From NCBI GenBank assembly GCA_902761685.1, contig CACWLI010000001.1, forward strand, positions 151,244 to 215,243: a stretch of DNA of 64,000 nt, written 5' to 3'. The notes under the pieces are model-generated. The model was not told the DNA's origin, did no database searches, and saw only the letters and a program-made list of their open reading frames with translations. The position numbers and the translations under genes were made by a program. Positions within the stretch are counted from its first letter, which is position 1, and each line of letters begins with the position of its first letter. Of the stretch, positions 27,276-35,906 are shown piece after piece. The stretch is from an uncultured Erysipelotrichaceae bacterium (GTDB lineage Bacteria > Bacillota_I > Bacilli_A > RF39 > UBA660).

Positions 27276-29315
27276 ATGAATGAAAAGGTAGATAATAATG
27301 AGATTGATAGTATACCAACTAATAATACAGAAGTGGTAGATGATACTTTAAAATCAGTTGAATCAAGTGATACTAATGAAAAAATAGAAGATACTAATCA
27401 AGATGTAGTTGAAAATGGTACTAAAGAAGAACCTATTAAAGAAGAAAATACACAAGTTATTAACAATGCCCAAGCGGAAAATATTGTTACTTCTGTGCCT
27501 AATATTAGTAATACACAAGTTATCAACCCTGTTCTTAGTTGGCAAAATAAAGATAATGATAAGTTGTCTAAGAAGAAAATCATTCTATATTCTATTATTG
27601 GTGGAGTAGTATTATTAATTATTATATTTCTTTGTATTTATTTCTTTGTTATAAAGAAAAATGATGTTAAATATGAAGTAAAATTATCAAATACTCAAAC
27701 TACATTAACTCAAAATGAAATGATAAATATTCCAGTAGTTAATTCTAATGTTGCTATGATATATAAAAGTGATAATGAAGAAATAGCCACTGTTGATGAA
27801 AAAGGATTAATTAAAGCACTTCTTCCAGGTACAACTACAATAACTATTACACCAAAAGCTGGAGGGTCTTCAGCTAAGTATACTGTTACTGTTTTAGCTG
27901 CTGATCCAGAGATAGTTGGATTAATAGAATTTGAAAAGACAGAGTATTCTTGTAGAGAAGGAGAATCTATTAAGACATTTATCAAAGTAACATCAAAAGA
28001 TGAAGATGCTGAAGTGCTAAAATTTAATGTTGATAATACTAATTTAGCAGATGTAAAAGATTTGATGAATTCAGAAGATACAAAGATAAAAAATGTTGAA
28101 ATAGAGTGTAATTATGAAGGAGAAACAACTCTTTCAGCTGTTTCTACTACTGGAGCAACAACAAGTGCTAAATTAAAAATAGATCATGATCCAGGTGGAA
28201 TAAGATTTGATAGACAAAATTATACATGTATTGAAGGAGATAAAATTGAAGCTAAAATAATTGCTTCAGGTGGAAATAATAACAATAAAGTATCAAGTTA
28301 TAATTCTAGTAATACTTCTATAGTTACTATTTCTAAAAAACAAACTGCAACAACAAATGAAAGAGAAGAAACAATACAAATAACTTGTGTTAAAGAAGGA
28401 GATACAAAAATAAATGCAACTAGTACTAGTGGTGCAACAGTATCTTCTAATGTTGAAGTTGGAAGTATTTATGGAAAAATTAATCTTGATAAAAAGAATT
28501 ATTCATGTACTGTTGGAGGTACAATAAGAGTTAAATTAAATGTTTCTGGTGGTAGACCAGGCAATAGAGTTGATGATTTCTCTGTTAATGATAGTTCTGT
28601 TGTAAGATTAAAGGATTTATCAACATCATCTCCAATGAGTAAAACAATTCAAGTACAATGTTTAAAAGCTGGTACAGTAACATTAAGAGCTTCTTCTATC
28701 GCTGGAGCTTCTACATCAGCAACTATAAAAGTTAATATTGAAAAAGGAAAGATAAATTTCCAAGAAGGAAGTTATACTTGTAAGATGGGAGAAACTATTA
28801 ATACTAGTATTTCTGTATCAGGCGGTCCATCAGATAATAAAGTTAAGAGCTATTCATCAAATGATTCTAGCATTGCTTCTATTAGGGAAGGATCAGGTTC
28901 ATCTAATACAAGAAAGAACGTAATAATAAGTTGTGAAAATGAAGGAACAACAACGCTAAAAGCAACATCTAATACTGGTGTTAATACTGAAGTAAGTATT
29001 AGAGTAAATCCAAATGAAGGAACAATTAGTTTTGATAAAAGTAGTTACAGTTGTACTGCTGGAGATTCATTTACTGCTACAGTAAGCGTTACAGGTGGAG
29101 GAAATAGTAATAATGTTTCAAATTTCTATTCAAATAACACATCAGTTGCAACAGTATCAAGAGAAAGTACAGATGGAAAAACTACTAAAATTAAAGTAAA
29201 TTGTATAAGTTCTGGTTCTACATCACTTACAGCACAATCAGCAACAGGAGTAAAAGCAAATGCAAGTATTTCTGTTTCTTCAGCAAGTACACCAGAACCA
29301 TCTGGTCAACAATAA
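27276..29315 (+). CDS. anchored protein with tandem Ig-like repeats bearing paired cysteines
   Basis: An acidic cytosolic tail (about 1-100) precedes one membrane helix (about 107-128) and an outer region. The first outer domain is a BIG_2-type Ig fold (ATVDEKGLIKALLPGTTTITIT). About five similar repeats of 95-100 residues follow. Each has Y-[ST]-C about 8 residues into its start (TEYSCREGE, NYTCIEGD, NYSCTVGG, SYTCKMGE, SYSCTAGD) and a matching Cys in a later strand (IECNYEG, ITCVKEG, VQCLKAG, ISCENEG, VNCISSG), so one disulfide per repeat is likely. ATG 27276 follows GGGAG by nine bases. Function unknown; a surface adhesin or stalk is plausible. Confidence 0.75.
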   Translation: MNEKVDNNEIDSIPTNNTEVVDDTLKSVESSDTNEKIEDTNQDVVENGTKEEPIKEENTQVINNAQAENIVTSVPNISNTQVINPVLSWQNKDNDKLSKKKIILYSIIGGVVLLIIIFLCIYFFVIKKNDVKYEVKLSNTQTTLTQNEMINIPVVNSNVAMIYKSDNEEIATVDEKGLIKALLPGTTTITITPKAGGSSAKYTVTVLAADPEIVGLIEFEKTEYSCREGESIKTFIKVTSKDEDAEVLKFNVDNTNLADVKDLMNSEDTKIKNVEIECNYEGETTLSAVSTTGATTSAKLKIDHDPGGIRFDRQNYTCIEGDKIEAKIIASGGNNNNKVSSYNSSNTSIVTISKKQTATTNEREETIQITCVKEGDTKINATSTSGATVSSNVEVGSIYGKINLDKKNYSCTVGGTIRVKLNVSGGRPGNRVDDFSVNDSSVVRLKDLSTSSPMSKTIQVQCLKAGTVTLRASSIAGASTSATIKVNIEKGKINFQEGSYTCKMGETINTSISVSGGPSDNKVKSYSSNDSSIASIREGSGSSNTRKNVIISCENEGTTTLKATSNTGVNTEVSIRVNPNEGTISFDKSSYSCTAGDSFTATVSVTGGGNSNNVSNFYSNNTSVATVSRESTDGKTTKIKVNCISSGSTSLTAQSATGVKANASISVSSASTPEPSGQQ

Positions 29316-29344
29316 TCATAAAATTTATAATTAAAACATAAAAT

Positions 29345-29387
29345 ATCTTAGGTGATTTGATGAAAAAAGAAATACCTAAGATTTTTA
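29345..29387 (+). promoter_or_regulatory. inverted repeat across ribosome site and start of the next gene
   Basis: ATCTTAGGT (29345-29353) and ACCTAAGAT (29374-29382) pair perfectly. The stem uses GGT of the ribosome site GGTGAT, the loop holds the ATG 29360, and T5 follows the stem. It could hide the start, or act as terminator of the Ig-repeat gene, or both. Confidence 0.5.
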
Positions 29388-29668
29388 TTAATAAAATAAA
29401 TAAAATTAATAATAATAAAGAAGTATATTATTCATATAAAGATAATAAAGAAATAAAAGAAAAAGAATATGATTATATATCTGAATATGATATGCAAAAT
29501 AAAATAGATGAGCTATTTAGATCTAATGACTTTATATATAAAAAGAAATTTCATATTAAAACCAAGTATGGAGAAAAAGACTATACAATAATATCTAAAA
29601 GTTATGATTATTTATTAACTATAGATGGAGAAAAGATATATATTCAGAATATAATTGAAATATATTAA
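29360..29668 (+). CDS. small protein of unknown function
   Basis: This 102-residue protein is lysine- and asparagine-rich. The C-terminal half looks like strand-helix-strand (KKKFHIKTKYGEKDYTIISKSYDYLLTIDGEKIYI). It has no membrane helix. ATG 29360 is three bases after GGTGAT (29351-29356). The start region is inside a 9-bp inverted repeat. Family not recognised. Confidence 0.6.
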   Translation: MKKEIPKIFINKINKINNNKEVYYSYKDNKEIKEKEYDYISEYDMQNKIDELFRSNDFIYKKKFHIKTKYGEKDYTIISKSYDYLLTIDGEKIYIQNIIEIY

Positions 29669-29675
29669 AAAACAC

Positions 29676-29704
29676 TTGAATTAATTAAAATATTATGATA
29701 ATAT
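29676..29704 (+). promoter_or_regulatory. promoter of secE-nusG
   Basis: TTGAAT (29676-29681), 17-base spacer, TAATAT (29699-29704) with TG before it (extended -10). Arms AACACTT (29671-29677) and AAGTGTT (29719-29725) flank it and could fold in read-through transcripts. Confidence 0.55.
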
Positions 29705-29744
29705 TTAGTTACACAAAGAAGTGTTTTTTTTTGGAGGGATTTTT

Positions 29745-29921
29745 GTGAAAAAGATAAAAAAATTCTTTAACGGAGTAAAGAAAGAAGGAAAAGCTGTTAG
29801 ATGGCCTGATGGAAAAGGATTAGTTAAATATTCATGTATTACTATTATTATGTTAGTATTCTTTGGACTATTTTTCTTTGGACTTGATGCAGTATTTGCA
29901 TTTATAAGGGGGTTAATGTAA
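29745..29921 (+). CDS. secE: protein translocase subunit SecE
   Basis: The 58-residue protein has the minimal SecE form: amphipathic helix FFNGVKKEGKAVRWPDGKG followed by one membrane helix. SecE clamps SecY in the translocon. The GTG at 29745 is preferred because GGAGGG lies six bases upstream; the ATG at 29721 would begin in a T-run with no ribosome site. Its stop overlaps the nusG start by one base. The secE-nusG pair is the usual order upstream of rplK-rplA, which here lie about 4 kb away. Confidence 0.9.
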   Translation: MKKIKKFFNGVKKEGKAVRWPDGKGLVKYSCITIIMLVFFGLFFFGLDAVFAFIRGLM

Positions 29922-30460
29922 TGGAAGAAAAGAAATTATGGTATGTTGTTAATGCATATTCAGGACATGAACAAAAAGTTAAAGATTATTTAGAATCAAG
30001 ACGTGAAAGTATGGGAATGGAAAATAATATTTTTAGAGTTATTATTCCAGAAAGAACTGAAGTAGAAATTAAAGATGGTGTTAAAAAAGAAAAGGTTCGT
30101 AAAATGTTCCCAGGATACGTTTTAATTGAAATGGTTATGAGTGACGAAGCTTGGTATGTTGTACGTAATACTCCAGGAGTAACAGGATTTATTGGATCTT
30201 CTGGTAAAGGTGCTAAACCAATCCCACTTTCTCCTGAAGAAGTTAAGAAATTTATTGGTGATGGAGAAGAAACTGTTAAGCCAATTAATACAAATGTTGA
30301 AGTTGGAGATATGGTATCCATTATTGATGGTCCATTTAAGGGTATGTCTGGTAAGATTGAAAGTGAAGATAAAGATAATGAAAAACTTACAGTACTTATT
30401 GACTTATTTGGACAAGAAACTCCAGTTGAAGTTGATTTAATCCAAGTAACAAAAATGTAA
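29921..30460 (+). CDS. nusG: transcription termination/antitermination factor NusG
   Basis: NusG binds RNA polymerase and affects pausing, termination and coupling. It has the NGN domain start WYVVNAYSGHEQKVKDYL, the MFPGYVLIEM strand, NTPGVTGFIG and the C-terminal KOW domain (EVGDMVSIIDGPFKGMSGKI). 179 residues is standard. It overlaps secE by one base and is followed by a terminator. Confidence 0.95.
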   Translation: MEEKKLWYVVNAYSGHEQKVKDYLESRRESMGMENNIFRVIIPERTEVEIKDGVKKEKVRKMFPGYVLIEMVMSDEAWYVVRNTPGVTGFIGSSGKGAKPIPLSPEEVKKFIGDGEETVKPINTNVEVGDMVSIIDGPFKGMSGKIESEDKDNEKLTVLIDLFGQETPVEVDLIQVTKM

Positions 30461-30467
30461 AAATTAG

Positions 30468-30492
30468 AAGCATTCAATTTGAATGCTTTTTT
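30468..30492 (+). terminator. intrinsic terminator of secE-nusG
   Basis: AAGCATTCA and TGAATGCTT (9 bp) around ATT, followed by T. Confidence 0.85.
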
Positions 30493-30529
30493 AATAGATA
30501 AAACTATAGCAGTTAAATAAATGTAATTA

Positions 30530-30558
30530 TTGATATTACCTTTTTTAAATGATATAAT
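30530..30558 (+). promoter_or_regulatory. promoter of the rubrerythrin gene
   Basis: TTGATA (30530-30535), 17-base spacer, TATAAT (30553-30558). Confidence 0.7.
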
Positions 30559-30584
30559 TTTCTTAAAGAAAGTTGAGGATTATT

Positions 30585-31127
30585 ATGGAGTTAAAAGGAA
30601 GTAAAACAGAACAAAATTTAATGACTGCATTTGCAGGAGAAAGTCAAGCAAGAAATAAATATACATATTATGCATCTAAAGCTAAAAAAGATGGATATGA
30701 ACAAATAGCCGCTATATTTGAAGAAACAGCTAATAATGAAAAAGAACATGCTAAATTATGGTTTAAACAATTACATAATGGAGAAGTTCCAGAAACACTT
30801 ACTAATTTAAAAGATGCTGCAAGCGGAGAAAATTATGAATGGACTGACATGTACAAAGAATTTGCTGAAACAGCTAAAGAAGAAGGTTTTAAAGAAATAG
30901 CTCGTTTATTTGAACAAGTTGGTGAAATTGAAAAACATCATGAAGAAAGATTTATGAAATTAGTTGATAATATTGAAAATAATTTAGTATTTGAAAAAGG
31001 TGAAGAAAAGATTTGGATTTGTAGAAATTGTGGACATGTATATAAAGGAAAGAAAGCATTAAAAGTATGTCCAGTATGTAAACATCCAGAGAGTTACATG
31101 GAAGTAAAAGCAGAAAATTATTTATAA
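30585..31127 (+). CDS. rubrerythrin
   Basis: Rubrerythrin reduces hydrogen peroxide in anaerobes. Residues 1-140 are the ferritin-like diiron domain ([44 protein letters not shown]). The C-terminus is a rubredoxin-type iron site with two CxxC pairs ([20 protein letters not shown]). 180 residues is normal. ATG 30585 is chosen for the GAGG just upstream. It has its own promoter and terminator, and indicates an anaerobe coping with oxygen. Confidence 0.95.
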   Translation: MELKGSKTEQNLMTAFAGESQARNKYTYYASKAKKDGYEQIAAIFEETANNEKEHAKLWFKQLHNGEVPETLTNLKDAASGENYEWTDMYKEFAETAKEEGFKEIARLFEQVGEIEKHHEERFMKLVDNIENNLVFEKGEEKIWICRNCGHVYKGKKALKVCPVCKHPESYMEVKAENYL

Positions 31128-31128
31128 T

Positions 31129-31158
31129 AAGAAATCTCATTATTGAGATTTCTTTTTT
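31129..31158 (+). terminator. intrinsic terminator of the rubrerythrin gene
   Basis: AAGAAATCTCA and TGAGATTTCTT (11 bp) around TTAT, followed by T. Confidence 0.85.
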
Positions 31159-31191
31159 TATGCTATAATATTTATAATAGGAGTAAAAAGA

Positions 31192-32892
31192 ATGGGAAGA
31201 AAAGCTAGAGAATTTAAAAATATTACCAATGATGACATTAATTCTATATATAATGACTGTCTAGTTAAAGTTAATGAATATTTAGAATTATCAAAAAACA
31301 ATAGTGAAGAACTTATATTTGATAAAATTCTCGAATGTATTGAAAGCTTTTTGAAATACATTATTACTGTTCATCAATTTAATGAATATAATAACAAAGT
31401 ATATGGTTTTTTATATGAGAAGAATGGTATAAAAGAGTTGTCTAGTGAAAAGGTAATTAACAAAGCAGTAAGAGAATCATTAGATGATAATTGTTATAAT
31501 GAGAGACTAATTAGTTTTGATTATTTTTATAAATTTATAGAATTAATATTCAAAATAGATTATGAAAATATTTTGTATGTATTTAAAAATAATTTATGGG
31601 CACAATTAATAAATAGTAGTTTTGAAAATATTGATAATTCTTTAAAATATATATTTTTAGTTAATACTCTAGATATAGATGGTATTATTAATATACTGGG
31701 ATACGATGAGTATAAAAAATATAAAGATACTCTAGGAGATATCAAAAATAAAACAGAAGCTATTTGTTTAAAATATGAAAAATTTGTAAATAGTATCAGA
31801 GATGAAGATATTGATATAGAAGATTATAATTTTACTCAATTATTTAGTATTCTAAATACACTATATACATATTCAAAATATGTAAATGAGAATGATAATA
31901 AAATAATTAATGATATAGAAAAAACATGCTTTTGGCAAAACGCCTCAAAGTATTCATTTTTAGTTCATAGAAGTAAAACAGATGTAATTGAGTTATCTAA
32001 AATTAAAAAGTTTAAAGATAATTATTTATTATCAATTTTAGCTTTAAAAAGTGAAATTACAATAACTGATTTAAATAAGTATTCTAAAGAATATGATTTG
32101 AAACTTGATGATTTTAAAATATTATTTTCTTATAGTGTACCATATGATTTTTTTGGAAAATTATTAAATAGTAATTTTAGTATAGAAATGATAATAAGAA
32201 CAGTTTTAGTAAATGGAACTAATTATGAAATATTTAATATAAATAATAAATATATTGAATTATTAGCATTTTTAGATTATAGAATGATTAATTCACTAGA
32301 TGAAAGAATGCTAGAATATTTAATACAAAAAGAAAATAAATTAAAAACTATTTTTAAAGGTAAAAAATATGAAAGATTCTTTGAAGCATTTATTAATATA
32401 GTTAGTATTAGTAAAAAATATCCAGACTATTTATTAGAATGCTTGGATTTTGAACAATTATTAATTGATTATAATATTAGTGTTTATTTAAAAAAAGGTA
32501 TAAAGAGTAAAGAAGAAATATTAAAAAATGTTAGTATGAATATGGAGATGTTTTCTTCAAATTCAAATTTAATAAAAAAACTACCTATTATGTTAAGTGC
32601 AGATAATAACAAATTAATATTAGATTTATTAATTGAAAATGGTCTTAAGATTGATGAAATAGGATCACTTGATGGTACTATATTTTGTTATCCAAATGAG
32701 TATGTAGCTGAAGTAATTAAGGTAATGAACAGACATAATATTAAAATAATAGAGAATAATAAAATTAATAGTCAGTTTATAATATATATTTCACAATTAT
32801 TAAAGAATAAAACAAGTATGCAAACTCCACCACCAATTATAATGAGAGAAAAATTCTTTGACAGTAATTTAGATGAAGAATTGGATTTTTAA
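31192..32892 (+). CDS. large helical protein of unknown function
   Basis: The 566-residue cytosolic protein is rich in I, N, K and leucine-type helices. Regular helical pairs in the C-terminal half (FSSNSNLIKKLPIMLSADNN, then LDLLIENGLKIDEIG) resemble solenoid (ARM/HEAT-like) packing. No catalytic motif or membrane helix is visible. GGAG precedes the ATG, and TATAAT-like sequence lies near 31163. It stands alone between the rubrerythrin terminator and the dehydrogenase gene. Family not recognised. Confidence 0.65.
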   Translation: MGRKAREFKNITNDDINSIYNDCLVKVNEYLELSKNNSEELIFDKILECIESFLKYIITVHQFNEYNNKVYGFLYEKNGIKELSSEKVINKAVRESLDDNCYNERLISFDYFYKFIELIFKIDYENILYVFKNNLWAQLINSSFENIDNSLKYIFLVNTLDIDGIINILGYDEYKKYKDTLGDIKNKTEAICLKYEKFVNSIRDEDIDIEDYNFTQLFSILNTLYTYSKYVNENDNKIINDIEKTCFWQNASKYSFLVHRSKTDVIELSKIKKFKDNYLLSILALKSEITITDLNKYSKEYDLKLDDFKILFSYSVPYDFFGKLLNSNFSIEMIIRTVLVNGTNYEIFNINNKYIELLAFLDYRMINSLDERMLEYLIQKENKLKTIFKGKKYERFFEAFINIVSISKKYPDYLLECLDFEQLLIDYNISVYLKKGIKSKEEILKNVSMNMEMFSSNSNLIKKLPIMLSADNNKLILDLLIENGLKIDEIGSLDGTIFCYPNEYVAEVIKVMNRHNIKIIENNKINSQFIIYISQLLKNKTSMQTPPPIIMREKFFDSNLDEELDF

Positions 32893-32948
32893 ATAGTGCA
32901 TTTTAATAATTAGTATGATAAAATTAAAAAAGAATAGAGGGATTTAAT

Positions 32949-33992
32949 ATGAAATGTGTTGCGATAAGTGGACCAAAAAAATTGGTTGTTGAAAATAGAG
33001 AACCAAAAACTGGTAAAAAGGGTTATATTTTAATTGATGTAATAAAAGCTGGTATATGCGGTTCAGATATCCATTATTGGGTTAGTGGTGAACCTAAAGG
33101 ACTTGTAATGGGGCATGAATTTAGTGGAATTGTAATTGATAATGGAGGAAGTAAAAAATTTAGAGAAGGTGACAGAGTAACAGCATTACCAATTTCACCT
33201 TGTATGGAATGTAAAGAATGTAAGAGTGGTAATGTTCAAATATGTAGTCATACATGGGAAAATGCTATTGGCTTATCACTAGATAATCCAGGTGGATTTG
33301 GCGGTAGAGTATTAGTTCGTGAAGATATGGTAAGACATTTACCAGATAATGTTACATATGAAAGTGGAGCTATGGTAGAACCTGCTGCAGTTGCAATTAG
33401 AGCAGTAAATATTTCTGGTGTTAAAAAAGGCGATAGAGCACTAGTTATTGGTGGAGGAATAATTGGATTATTAACAGCAATGTTTTTAAGACTTAAAGGT
33501 GCTTCTTATGTTGCATTAACAGAAACTAACATTAAACGTGGAGAAAAGGCTGTTAAACTTGGGGTTGCAAATGAATGGTTTAATGCTCTTGATCCAAAAG
33601 TGTCAGAAAAATTAATGGCTAAAACTGAAACTGGAAATGGTTTTGATGTTGTTTGTGATTGTGTTGGTAATGCACCAGCTCTAACAAGTGCAATAATGTA
33701 TACTAGACCTAATGGTAACTTGATTATGGTAGGAATTTCACTTAGTGCTATTAGTGTTCCTCTTGTAAGTGCTGTAATGAAAGAAATTAATATAAAAGGA
33801 TCTATTGCATATAAACCAATTGAATTTGATGCAGTAATTAGATTACTTAGTGAGAAAAAAATTAATTTAGAAAAGTTTGCTGATGATGTTGTTACATTAG
33901 ATAGAGTTCAAGAATCATTTGAAAGATTAACTAGTGGAACTGATGATGCTGTTAAAATATTAGTTGATCCAAATAAACAAAACTATAATTAA
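32949..33992 (+). CDS. zinc-dependent medium-chain alcohol dehydrogenase
   Basis: The enzyme is a 347-residue MDR-type zinc dehydrogenase like sorbitol or threonine dehydrogenase. Catalytic zinc ligands are in GICGSDIHYW, GHEFSGIV and the following acidic residue. The structural zinc lobe has CMECKECKSGNVQIC. The NAD site reads VIGGGIIGLL. It oxidises a polyol or secondary alcohol; the substrate cannot be read. AGAGGG precedes the ATG. It ends in its own terminator. Confidence 0.85.
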   Translation: MKCVAISGPKKLVVENREPKTGKKGYILIDVIKAGICGSDIHYWVSGEPKGLVMGHEFSGIVIDNGGSKKFREGDRVTALPISPCMECKECKSGNVQICSHTWENAIGLSLDNPGGFGGRVLVREDMVRHLPDNVTYESGAMVEPAAVAIRAVNISGVKKGDRALVIGGGIIGLLTAMFLRLKGASYVALTETNIKRGEKAVKLGVANEWFNALDPKVSEKLMAKTETGNGFDVVCDCVGNAPALTSAIMYTRPNGNLIMVGISLSAISVPLVSAVMKEINIKGSIAYKPIEFDAVIRLLSEKKINLEKFADDVVTLDRVQESFERLTSGTDDAVKILVDPNKQNYN

Positions 33993-34020
33993 AATAATGT
34001 TTTAAACATTATTTTTTTTA
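33992..34020 (+). terminator. intrinsic terminator
   Basis: AAATAATGTT and AACATTATTT (10 bp) around TTA, followed by T. Confidence 0.75.
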
Positions 34021-34054
34021 ATCTTCATAAATTTAAAATATATGAAGATTTTCC

Positions 34055-34190
34055 TTGATTTTATGGCACTTGTGTGTTATTATGTAGTAGTCGATTTATA
34101 TTTTTAATATAAATTAGAAGTGGGAGATTAAAGGATTATCGCGAACCACTCGCGAAAAAAAATATCTAAAGTATATAGGAGGTGTTTTTC
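34055..34190 (+). promoter_or_regulatory. promoter and structured leader of the rplK-rplA operon
   Basis: TTGATT (34055-34060), 17-base spacer, TATTAT (34078-34083) with TG before it. The leader of about 100 bases holds a 9-bp hairpin (ATTTATATT/AATATAAAT). After that come two mutually exclusive stems: AGTGG (34119-34123) with CCACT (34146-34150), or TCGCGA (34139-34144) with TCGCGA (34150-34155). L1 is known to autoregulate its operon by binding leader mRNA, so this could be the L1 site. Confidence 0.55.
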
Positions 34191-34799
34191 GTGGCAAAGA
34201 ATGTTGTAAAGAAAATCAAATTACAAATTCAAGCAGGTAAGGCTACACCAGCTCCACCAGTTGGAACTGTTTTAGGTCCTGCAGGAATTAATCTACAAGA
34301 ATTTTGTACTAGATACAATGATGCAACTAGAGAAAAAATGGGAGATATAGTACCAGTTGAAATTTCTATTTATGAAGATAGAACATTTGATTTCGTACTT
34401 AAAACTCCACCAACAGCTTCATTAATTTTAAAAGCTGCTGGAATTGATAAGGGAAGTGCTAAAGGTGCTAACCACATTGTTGCAACTTTAACTAAAGATG
34501 AAATTAAGAAAATTGCTGAAATCAAAATGCCAGATTTAAATGCATATGATATTGAATCAGCTATTAAAATTGTAGCAGGAACAGCTAGAAATATGGGTGT
34601 TGCTGTTAAAGGACTTAATGATTCTGAGTTAGAAGAACAAGCTAAAGAAGCTGAAAGAGCTGAAGCTCAAGCTGCTAAATTAGAAGCTGAATTAGAAGCT
34701 GCTGAAGAAGGAGCTAGAGAATTAGCTGAAGGTGCTAATGTTAATGTTGAAGTAACAACAGAAAAAGAAGAAACTGAAGAAACAGAAAACGAAGAATAA
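34191..34799 (+). CDS. rplK: ribosomal protein L11 with acidic C-terminal extension
   Basis: L11 (about residues 1-142) is canonical: [42 protein letters not shown], and [16 protein letters not shown] at the rRNA-binding end. A further 60 residues follow, rich in E and A ([18 protein letters not shown] and on), ending TEETENEE. Typical L11 ends near residue 141-147. GTG 34191 is the start, with AGGAGGTG upstream. It is followed by L1. Confidence 0.95.
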   Translation: MAKNVVKKIKLQIQAGKATPAPPVGTVLGPAGINLQEFCTRYNDATREKMGDIVPVEISIYEDRTFDFVLKTPPTASLILKAAGIDKGSAKGANHIVATLTKDEIKKIAEIKMPDLNAYDIESAIKIVAGTARNMGVAVKGLNDSELEEQAKEAERAEAQAAKLEAELEAAEEGARELAEGANVNVEVTTEKEETEETENEE

Positions 34800-34861
34800 A
34801 AATAATTATTAATCGTGAGAAAAAATAGATAATCCAATTACCACATAAGGAGGTTAAGTTT

Positions 34862-35551
34862 ATGAAGAAACATAGTAAGATGTATGTGGAAGCATTAGGT
34901 AACGTTGAAAAAAATAAAGAATATGATGTTACTGAAGCGATCAAATTACTTAAAAGTCTTAAAACTAGAAAATTTGATGAAACTGTTGATCTTGCATTAA
35001 AATTAAACATTGATGCTAAGAAGACTGATATGAATGTAAGAGGAAGCTTTGTTTTACCAAATGGAACTGGAAAGACTAAGAGAGTATTAGTAATTACTAA
35101 AACTAAAGCTCAAGAAGCTAGTGAAGCTGAATTTGTTGGTGCAGAAGATATGTTAGAAAAAATCGAAAAAGAAAATTGGTTCGATTTTGACACTATTGTT
35201 GCTACTCCAGAAATGATGCCTGCATTAGGAAAACTAGGAAAAGTTTTAGGTCCTAAAGGTTTAATGCCAAATCCAAAACTTGGAACAGTTACTACTAATG
35301 TTAAAGAAGCAATTACTAACATTAAAAAAGGTATGGTTGAATACAAAAACGATTCTTATGGAAATGTTCATGTATCTTTAGGTAAATTATCATTTACTGA
35401 AGAAAAACTTGAAGAAAACTTAAGAGCTATGGTGGCTGAAATCGTTAAAAATAAACCTACAGGTGTTAAAGGTACATTTATTAAGAATGTAAGTTTATCA
35501 TCAACTATGAGTCCTGGAATTAAAATTGATAGAAATTCTTTAGGATTATAA
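34862..35551 (+). CDS. rplA: ribosomal protein L1
   Basis: L1 binds 23S rRNA at the mobile L1 stalk and represses its own operon. The sequence shows YDVTEAIKLLKSLKTRKFDETVDLAL, RGSFVLPNGTGKTKRVLV, MPALGKLGKVLGPKGLMPNPKLGTV and VKGTFIKNVSLSSTMSPGI. 229 residues is standard. AAGGAGG precedes the ATG. The 62-base gap after rplK holds GTGAGA and ACCAC elements that echo the leader and may be part of the same control. Confidence 0.95.
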   Translation: MKKHSKMYVEALGNVEKNKEYDVTEAIKLLKSLKTRKFDETVDLALKLNIDAKKTDMNVRGSFVLPNGTGKTKRVLVITKTKAQEASEAEFVGAEDMLEKIEKENWFDFDTIVATPEMMPALGKLGKVLGPKGLMPNPKLGTVTTNVKEAITNIKKGMVEYKNDSYGNVHVSLGKLSFTEEKLEENLRAMVAEIVKNKPTGVKGTFIKNVSLSSTMSPGIKIDRNSLGL

Positions 35552-35560
35552 TTAGTTAAT

Positions 35561-35587
35561 AACAGCAGAGAAATCTGTTGTTTTTTT
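35561..35587 (+). terminator. intrinsic terminator of rplK-rplA
   Basis: AACAGCAGA and TCTGTTGTT (9 bp, one G-T) around GAAA, followed by T. Confidence 0.8.
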
Positions 35588-35591
35588 ATAT

Positions 35592-35630
35592 AAAAAAGAC
35601 CATTAGTCATGATGTTCATCTAATGGTCTT
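35592..35630 (-). terminator. intrinsic terminator of the minus-strand DUF378 gene
   Basis: On the minus strand AAGACCATTAG and CTAATGGTCTT (11 bp) enclose 13 bases and are followed by T5. The stem overlaps the end of that gene. Confidence 0.8.
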
Positions 35631-35809
35631 AAAAGTAGGGCACATGATATAAATCCACAAATACCAACAAGAGCATAAATAATGTTTGTTAGTACTGAAT
35701 CTTCACCAAATAATAAAGAAACTAAATTTACATCAAATACACCAATCATTCCCCAGTTAATTGCGCCAATTATTACAAGTGTTAGTGCAATTTTATATAA
35801 TGTATTCAT
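35603..35809 (-). CDS. DUF378 family small membrane protein
   Basis: The 68-residue protein has two membrane helices and the DUF378 signature: the start YKIALTLVIIGAINWGMIGVFDVNLVS and the second helix IIYALVGICG. Members such as YuzA are widespread but uncharacterised. AAGGAGG lies just before the ATG on the minus strand. It is a lone minus-strand gene between the L1 operon and a divergent lipoprotein gene. Confidence 0.85.
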   Translation of the reverse strand: MNTLYKIALTLVIIGAINWGMIGVFDVNLVSLLFGEDSVLTNIIYALVGICGFISCALLLRPLDEHHD

Positions 35810-35906
35810 GATTCCTCCTTACTTTATTATTAGTTTGTTCTATTTATTAAAATATATTCATATAAATTAATATAAAAAATATTATTTATTGTGAGGGGGA
35901 ATATTT

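Noticed and set aside
29986..30477. Minus-strand frame of 163 codons opposite nusG
   Set aside because: It is a shadow of nusG; the plus-strand protein is conserved and well formed.
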